Positions 57,212 to 64,000 of a stretch of DNA of 64,000 nucleotides are shown here, one piece after another. Each line of letters begins with the position of its first letter. Within the stretch, counting starts at the first letter, position 1. The DNA comes from Neospora caninum Liverpool (lineage: Eukaryota; Apicomplexa; Conoidasida; Eucoccidiorida; Sarcocystidae): assembly GCF_000208865.1 (NCBI RefSeq), contig NC_018394.1:4859985-4923984 (forward strand), read 5' to 3'. A program made the translations under genes and the position numbers. The notes under the pieces were generated by a model. The model saw only the letters and a list, made by a program, of their open reading frames with translations, had not been told where the DNA came from and made no database searches.

Positions 57212-59492
57212 TTTGGGCGCATCTGACAACCCATCCCACTCCGTTAGGTTCCTTCCTTGTCCCCAGGCGGTCTAGGCAAATGCAAGAGGATTACTCTTTC
57301 TCAAAGCAGGATTCCCATCCAAGAATACAAAATTCCTGAAACTGCTCGGATGGAGTTTCTGGAGCTTTAGGTGACTGGTCGACGATCGTTCGAAAGTTAA
57401 GCTAAAGCTGGAACGGCGTTGAAACTAACGAGGTGCACTTCTTCAGCGGCTGCTTCCTGACGAAGCCACTACACAGGCAAACACTCATCCACCAATATGC
57501 GCACGCCAGTGGGTGAGCCCAATCGCAGTAGAACCAGCAACGAACGCCCTTCCTGCGCGCGTCGTTTCTGTGCTGACATCTGTAGCGTTGCCGGAGGTCT
57601 GGAGATGACGAGAGTGCACCGCATGAAGTGTGTGTGGCAAGTACTGTGAGTGGAAATCTGACCTGCGCTGTTCATGTTTACCTGTCGCAAAAATCGTAAA
57701 CAGAGCATCAAGAGCTGAACTCCTTTAGCAAGTCTTTCCCACCTCGTATGAGCGATTCTTGTCAAAATGGACTAATGAGCTAGTGGCACTCAACGATCAT
57801 CCAGGGGCTGTCACACACATATGTATCCTTCTTGGAAAGTTCCGGTCCACAAGAGCGTAATCGAAAAAGAGGCGAGGCGTTACACCGGAGTTCAGAGAGC
57901 ATGCACTACCGAGACGCTGGGTTGTGCCCCGGGGGGTCTTCTCAAAAACCGTAGCTACCCGAAACATCTTGCTAGGCGTTCAGACACATTCAATGGAACA
58001 GTCTACTGCGTTCTCCACTGCTTCACTTGAAACGAAAAGGATCACTATCTTCTGAGATGAGGAGTTTTTCCTTTTCGACGCTCCATGCCGGTAGCCCCCA
58101 AGGGTACCACGTGAAGACAACAGCGCGTGGGGCTCTCTTTGTCTGCATGCTGCGGGAGATAATCGCGAGACGCCGTGTGTAGTCAGAGCACGAAACAGAG
58201 GCTGACATTTGAGCGCAAGAGGAGTCAAGTGAATCGCGTTTTGGCCAACATACCCTTCGTTGCTTGTGGAGTTCTGATGTTCCGGACACCCCCGCAGGAT
58301 ACTGAAAGAATCGCTTCCCTCCGGTGGATTCCCTTGCAAAGCCACATTAAAATCACGCTTATCGCTTCGTCGATGCAAGGCACGCTTCCTTGTATCATGT
58401 TGTTTTAAGAGGCAACAATTCATGTGCGGCTAGGGCCCGAGAAGCGGTCGTTCTTCCCAATATCACGTTCCGTTTCGCATTCGTGCATACTGCTTTCAGT
58501 GTGTGCTCGGCTCGGTGTACGCCAGAGTTCTGTTCTGCTTCTTCTCAATCATCGCGACTTGAAGACGTGTTTCTGCTCACCGCTGTCGGTGCCTGTGTCA
58601 GCTGAACGCGAAGCCGCCTTGCAATGCTTTTCGCGGCTGCCAATACTGAAGGTGTAGCCAAATGCCTTCGTAATCGACAGCCGTTGACATATAATGATAA
58701 TGTATGCAGAGGCGCCGGAAAGCAATTGTGCTTAGCACCTCCGCTTTTCTAATGCAGATATTAGGACAAATTTAATGCCTACTTCACGCGAAACGGCACG
58801 CCTGTGCCAGAACATCAGGTCCAGATTCAAATTTCAAAGTGTGTTAATTGCTGGGCTCAGCCGCCGCCTTGCCAAAAGCACGCGAGGCGATTGGTATGCA
58901 AAGCCTCTTAGCAGTAACTGAAAATCTCCAAAGAGAGGGGAGCCTCAGTATCACTCACACGAAGCAAGTTGGAACGGCGTTAGGAAAGCATTCCATTAAC
59001 ACTTGCTTCTAGAAGAGACTGTCAATGTCTCCGGCGATCTGATTGAGGCCACGACACGGGTGGGGTGCACGGCGTAGTCCGAGCTATAACTGAAGCTTTC
59101 ACGTTGTTGCACGCGTGTTACGATGAATGAAGGCAGTTTTTTGTTTACGTATTTCGCAAGTCAATTCGTTCAGGATTCCGCCTCGGGCGTGCCGTAGAGG
59201 CTCGTCCCCCCCGGTTTCTTCTCATTTTACTCTTTCACACAGACAACCACAAACACGGCGTTTCATCAGCGTTTCAAGAAGACTGTTCAGCGGTGCTACG
59301 GTCTCTCTCCTTTCCTCTGTTTTGTTTGTCGGTGCTATCTAAGGATTCTTTAATCAGAGTATTCATAGCTCGCTGGTTACATAATTGCCAGCAATCTGTA
59401 TAACTTTGAGCAAATGCAAATGGACATTCTGTAAGATATTCTCGGGACCGTTTACAAGTGTATATCCACTTTGTCGAAGCAGTTGGGATACC
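57212..59492. promoter_or_regulatory. Head-to-head intergenic region between two cilium genes
   Basis: IFT121 (minus) and the CFAP210-like gene (plus) start at opposite ends of this 2.28-kb region, so both promoters should lie here. A perfect TGCATGC is at 58144-58150, close to the midpoint, and a GCATGC at about 57899. No open frame longer than about 150 codons or with a recognisable domain was seen on either strand. Co-regulation is an inference from orientation and shared function. Confidence 0.5.
58144..58150. promoter_or_regulatory. TGCATGC motif between IFT121 and the CFAP210-like gene
   Basis: This is a perfect copy of the coccidian upstream motif, about 0.93 kb from the IFT121 start and 1.34 kb from the CFAP210-like start. 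Its palindromic core reads on both strands, which suits a shared divergent region. Function is not shown by the sequence. Confidence 0.3.
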
Positions 59493-62137
59493 ATGGCGTC
59501 ATACGGCGGGCACGTGCCGGATCGGTCGCCTACGTCGGGGACGGAGATACCGTTTCACGGCAGTCGGTGGCGCAAATACCACGAGGCGCCGAACCAGCAG
59601 CGTGAGACAGTGCTGACAGAAGTAGATATCCAAAAAATCAAGGAACTGGTGTCAGGCAACGCAACTGCGCCTGAGCGAGCAGCCGATGCAGAGAAACGTC
59701 GCCAAGACCACTTGCGGTCAATGAAGAAAGTTGAAGGCTGGACGAACACCTTGCAGTCGAACTTGGCGAAACGAGTAGAACAGAGGGCAAAGCGCCTGGC
59801 AGACGAAGAGGCTGCACGTGTGGCGATTGACGAAGAAGAGGCAGTCCTGAAACACCAGAGACGTCTGGAACTGGTTCAACGAGCCGACGAAATGCTTATG
59901 GCAGACAACGAAAGATTCCGAGCGTTGAAAACGGGAGTGATGCAGAGCGATTGGCTGAGGGGCCTCGAAGAACAGAAGAAGTGGAAAGCGCAACTTGCAG
60001 ACATGGAAGCCATGCGTGCAGCCCACTATGACAAAGTTCTCGCACGCACTGAGAAAGAAAAAGCCGACAGAGAATCGCGCGACGAAGAAGAAAAGCGGAC
60101 AAAAATGAGAGAGCTACAAGCAGGACGGCAGTTGCAATTCAACGAGACTCAAGAAAAACGCGTCCGCGAGAAACAAGAACGCGAAGAAATTGGAAAACGA
60201 ATCCGTGAAGAAAGCCGGCGGGCCATTGAGGCTATGGAAGCGCAAGAAGAACAAAAACGGCTACGTGTACGATTTAGGCTCTTCTGTCTCCTTCCGCGCC
60301 GTCCGTAGTCAGTGTCTAGTGCACGTCACCACGAGAGGCACCGGTTGACAGGATCCGGTCGCGTGTAGTGAAAACGTACTCTGTTACCACTATCCTACTT
60401 GCTCCTACACCGGAGAATGGTGGCCGAATCAGGAGCGATGCAGAAGGGTTTTCTTTCTTCCGGTTGCCATGAGATGACCCGAGTTCTGTTCTCGTGGATC
60501 TCCTAGGAGAACCGCCAGAAATGTAATGTGACCAGGAGTGGAAGAGTCGTGCCACTGGTCCAAAAAATGATACGAACTGCTGACCTTTTCGTACCGAGAC
60601 ACCAGCAGGCCTGCCTGGAGAATCATGCCCACCGTTTACTGCTCCACGCGCATACTTGTGCGCGCTGTTCGAGATACTAACTGATTACACTTTCCATCAC
60701 CTTTCCTGCTCACTCGTGGTTCAGCTTCGAGAAGAGAAACAGACAATGATGCGGCAGCTGGATGAAGAAGTGCGTCTCAACAAACTGAGGCTTGAGAGTG
60801 AGCGCATGGAAGAGAAGGCTGCACTAGCTCAGGCAACTGTGTACGAGAAACGCGAGGCCATCGTGAAAGAGCGAGAAACATATCTTCGGCAAGAAGAAGC
60901 GAGAGCGCGAGAAGAACGTATACAGGATCTTTCCTGGCGTCTCGAAAAACTAAAAGTGAGCCGTCAGAGCTGTAAACTCGCCAAGCCAAGCGGAAAGGAA
61001 GAGGGCCACGAAAATGCGAGTTCCTCACTGAGCTAACCCCGCGAAGTGCAGCGTATACCAACTACTTACTCACCCATCCGTCTACGTGCTTGGTGCCCCA
61101 GTCTATCAGCACATGCTGATTCGTCTTGGAGCCAGGGAATACTTTCGCGGCTCTCGATTTCTTTGATAACACATCTACACAGATATCGATCTGTCGTGTG
61201 TCAGAAAGCCTCGCCTCTCCGTGCCGACGCGTCGACGCACTCCCTGCCACGTTCGTTACATCGCTTTATCTAGCTAGCCGCAGATTTGGTGTCCCATTTA
61301 AAAAAGAAGTCCTGTTGTGCTGCCTCCCTATGCACGCGTTTTGGCCAGTCACGCAAGGTTCTAAACACTTCGTAGTCGGTCGGACCAGCTTTTCTTCCCA
61401 CGTCGACAGCTGGGGGGGTCTGGCAAAGCGCTCACGCAGCGCGAGTGTTCAGCTGTTCCGTTCCACTGAACTGACGGGCGCTACCAACCACAAGGTTTAA
61501 CCACCTGCACGCTGAAGACTCGCTGTTCTTTCCTCTGCGGGGTTAGGAAGAAGAGGCACGGCGTCTGGCGTGCGACGTAGAACGGCAGCAAGCAAAAGAA
61601 GCAGCTCGGGCAGACGAGGAGAAGAGGAAGCGTGAGGAGCTGTACCGGTTGATGTCGCAAGACCGGGTAAATCAAATCAAACGGAAGGAGGAAGCAGTGG
61701 AAAAGCAGAAGAGGGAAGACGCCGAGCTCACGCGAAACTACCTGGAGGCGTCTAAAGATGCTGACGCCAAGGAGCGCAGAGCAGCCAAAGAGAGGAAGCA
61801 GGCGATGCGCGAGGTCGCTCAGATTCAAATACAGCAGATGCGCGAAGCCAGGCGGCAACGAGCTCAGGAGAGAGAAGACGAAAAGACGGCCTTCAATGAC
61901 GCCCTCATAAAACTCGTAGAACAGGAAGCAAGAGTGGATGAGTACGCGGCACGGTGTATTGGAAATGCCGTACGCGAAGGCCAAAGTCCTGCCCCGATTG
62001 CTGCCTCAATGAACCGATATCTCGTCGCCTCTGGCGCAAAACCGACCAGAAACGCTTCTCAGCAGAGGACAAGCAATATCTTCAATGTGCACGTCGGCCC
62101 GGATAGTGATGGTGAATGGGAGGCGACGCAGAAGTGA
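59493..62137 (+). CDS. CFAP210: CFAP210/CCDC173-like axonemal coiled-coil protein
   Basis: Family role: CFAP210 is a microtubule inner protein bound inside axonemal doublets of motile cilia. Exons: 59493-60266, 60725-60955, 61547-62137; all phase 0, giving 531 residues (human about 550). The start is an ATG in a good ACCATGG context. After a short N-terminal region, VDIQKIKELV is followed by GWTNTLQSNLAKRVEQRAKR (about residues 85-110), which lines up with the WPNT-type segment of CCDC173. Then EEAARVAIDEEEAVLKHQRR, RADEMLMADNERFRALKTGV and DWLRGLEEQKKWKAQL follow. The remainder is an almost continuous charged helix of the trichohyalin/plectin-homology type, ending in a short non-helical tail with GPDSDGEWEA. 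Coiled-coil composition makes assignment less certain; another trichoplein-type CFAP is the main alternative. The gene is head to head with IFT121, which supports a ciliary role. Confidence 0.78.
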
Positions 62138-62357
62138 TGACGAGCAGGAGGCTCCACACACACCACACAAGGACACCAGTTTCGTATGCATCCAGTTTTT
62201 GCTTCCTTTCAAGGCGAGACAGCGAAGCCAACATGCGTGGAACCGCAGAAGCATTTGTCAATCCTAGCAAACCAAACCCGTGATGACGGGAGAGGGAAGT
62301 CAGACACGCATAGCCCAAAACACTTCCTTCACCAGAGGTGTTGATCGAACCAAGTCA

Positions 62358-62377
62358 CCCCCCCCCCCCCCCCCCCC
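62358..62377. repeat. Poly-C run, 20 bases
   Basis: Twenty consecutive C residues lie about 220 bp after the CFAP210-like stop codon, followed within about 45 bp by a (TA)n tract. The homopolymer length is prone to sequencing error. Confidence 0.9.
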
Positions 62378-63983
62378 GCTTGGCCGTCGCCCCCCATATC
62401 AACATATAGATATGTATATAACTATATATATATATATATATACAGGAATCGTTTGAACGTGGATGCTTCGAAAGAAATCTCCTAACTGTTGGGACCAAAA
62501 CAGTCGAGACGCTTTCCCTGTTCTCGGCGTCGTGATATGGAGATGGCCTTCGTTGCTTTCTGGTTGGACAAACCAGAGGTTTTGTGGGAAACTTAGTCAC
62601 GCCTCGGCCCTCGTCTTGCATTTTCGGTTTTCGTCACACACGAAACATCCGTTTACAAGACAACTGTATGCCCCCTCGTTGCATAATCAAGGCGCGAGGG
62701 AAACACCAACAAGCCACGACGGTTTCGAGTGGAACACACATGCGCGAGTCCGTTTCGTCAGTTTGCGGTTTTTCGCTGAACGCTCACGGACGCTTTTCTT
62801 CTTCACATGACGCAGAGCCCCCGGTTGGCCTTCGCGTCTTTATGGCCAGACCTTGGGCACGGCTTCTCTTGTGCCTTCTCCGGGAAGAAAAGCGGAGATG
62901 CTGAGTGGAGAGGCTCAACTCGGTTCTCTTTGTAGTTTTTTCATGCAGAACGACACACACAGTCTTGGTCAACAGGTTATGATCTCACCACAGTTTTCCC
63001 TTTACTCGTCTGCGCGAGACTGTTTGATCGGCCTCGGACTGTCCAAGCAACGTCGAAGCATCGAATCGATCCTGCGTGAAGGCAAGGCGTGTCATTGTAG
63101 CCCCAGGCTCCTCCGGGTTTTGAAGTTGCTTCCATCCAGATGGCTGTTTTAGTTTGTGCAACGGATGCGCATGTGCAATGCGATGCTCGTTTCGTCAACA
63201 GTTTTTGTCTCCTGTTGTTTGGACGCACTGCGGCACAAGCAAAATAGAAAAGAAAACAGTGGCTCAAAAGCGTACGGTTCGTCTTTGTCAGGATTCCTTT
63301 CTTTCCCCGTTCTTCTCTCCCTCGCTGCATGCGCCCTCAGTGACGGAAAAACTCGCGCGGGCGTGGAACTCCGAACATCGGGTCCATCACCTCGTCTCCA
63401 TCATCGTTACAAAAGAAAAAGTACACCTTTTCGCAGACAAGAATCAACAGCAAGAACTGTTCATAAGCCAAATCAGATGATGCGTACACGTAAATAAGCA
63501 TGCAGATGTGCACCTATCGCGGCACACAGAAAGAAAGCGTAGACGGTGACAGGGGGCTGGCGCACGCACAATACGACGTTTAGGGTATCAGAAAGGAAGA
63601 AACACGGAAAGGGCGAGAATTCGACAAGGCATCGAGACCGCAGTTCCCCAAAAGTAGACGAAACACGCGGCAAGTTAGTATGAAGAGAGACACAAACAAA
63701 CGAAGAACGAAGAGAGAATACACGCCTAACCAGCGACACTCCTAGAAGGCATAAATCGGCGCGGCGTAAAATAGCGAGGCGGAAAACAGGTGACGCCAGC
63801 TAAAGAGATAACGCCATCTGAAGCGAGCGGCGCGCGAACAGCCAAACGCATAATTCCCACTCCACTCAGGAACCTTGTTTTGGAAATCGCCGAACAAAGC
63901 GTTTCCTTGAGACTGCCTGGCCTGCCCGACCTTTCTCTCTTGTTACCACACCTTTCCCCGTCTTCCATCTGCTCCCTCGATTT

Positions 63984-64000
63984 CCCCCCCCCCCCCCCCC
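63984..64000. repeat. Poly-C run at the window edge
   Basis: The last seventeen bases are all C. The run may continue outside the window, or mark a contig or low-quality end. Confidence 0.85.

Larger units (their letters stand above)
62138..64000. other. Right-end intergenic region with C tracts
   Basis: This is the 3' flank of the CFAP210-like gene. It holds a 20-base C run at 62358-62377, a (TA)n run at 62423-62442 and a terminal C run at 63984-64000. Open frames on both strands are below about 117 codons and have no recognisable domain. A small gene or the edge of a neighbouring gene cannot be excluded. Confidence 0.55.

Noticed and set aside
63473..63968. Two short minus-strand frames near the right end
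   Set aside because: Both are under 90 codons and show no domain, strong start context or splice support.

Overview
The window looks like nuclear chromosome sequence from a tissue-cyst coccidian (Sarcocystidae: Toxoplasma, Neospora, Hammondia or a close relative). The signs are large GT-AG intron-rich genes, very long low-complexity insertions inside conserved domains, GC-rich exons, introns full of (TA)n and (GATA)n runs, and TGCATGC motifs. The exact species cannot be fixed from sequence alone. No rRNA, tRNA, CRISPR array, transposon or bacterial-type operon was seen.

Six multi-exon protein genes explain nearly all the coding signal. All exon coordinates come from reading frame, splice-site sequence, intron phase and domain continuity; no transcript data were used. 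(1) 1-13960 (+): 3' part of a PIKfyve/Fab1-type phosphatidylinositol-3-phosphate 5-kinase, running off the left edge. (2) 17472-26543 (+): an ALIX/Bro1-type BRO1-domain protein, 13 exons. (3) 27922-39552 (-): a DEAD-box RNA helicase closest to DDX20/Gemin3, 10 exons, about 2159 residues. (4) 41397-49089 (+): a PDK1-like AGC kinase with a C-terminal PH domain, 5 exons. (5) 51576-57211 (-): WDR35/IFT121, an intraflagellar transport A subunit, 5 exons. (6) 59493-62137 (+): a CFAP210/CCDC173-like axonemal coiled-coil protein, 3 exons.

Layout: genes 1 and 2 are in tandem. Genes 2/3 and 4/5 are tail to tail. Genes 3/4 are head to head over 1.84 kb, and genes 5/6 over 2.28 kb. The 5/6 pair is notable: two cilium genes sit head to head in a lineage that builds flagella only in the male gamete, so the shared upstream region is a candidate male-gamete regulatory region. 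Genes 1, 2 and 4 all touch phosphoinositide or endosomal biology (PI3P 5-kinase, ESCRT-associated BRO1 protein, PH-domain PDK1-like kinase), though the clustering may be chance.

The commonest oddity is insertion of long, disordered, Ser/Glu/Arg-rich stretches within catalytic cores: inside the PIP-kinase fold, between DEAD-box motifs, and in the kinase activation segment. The catalytic motifs around the insertions are intact. Several minisatellites with unit lengths of 21, 30 and 52 bp and a 318-bp GATA array are also present.
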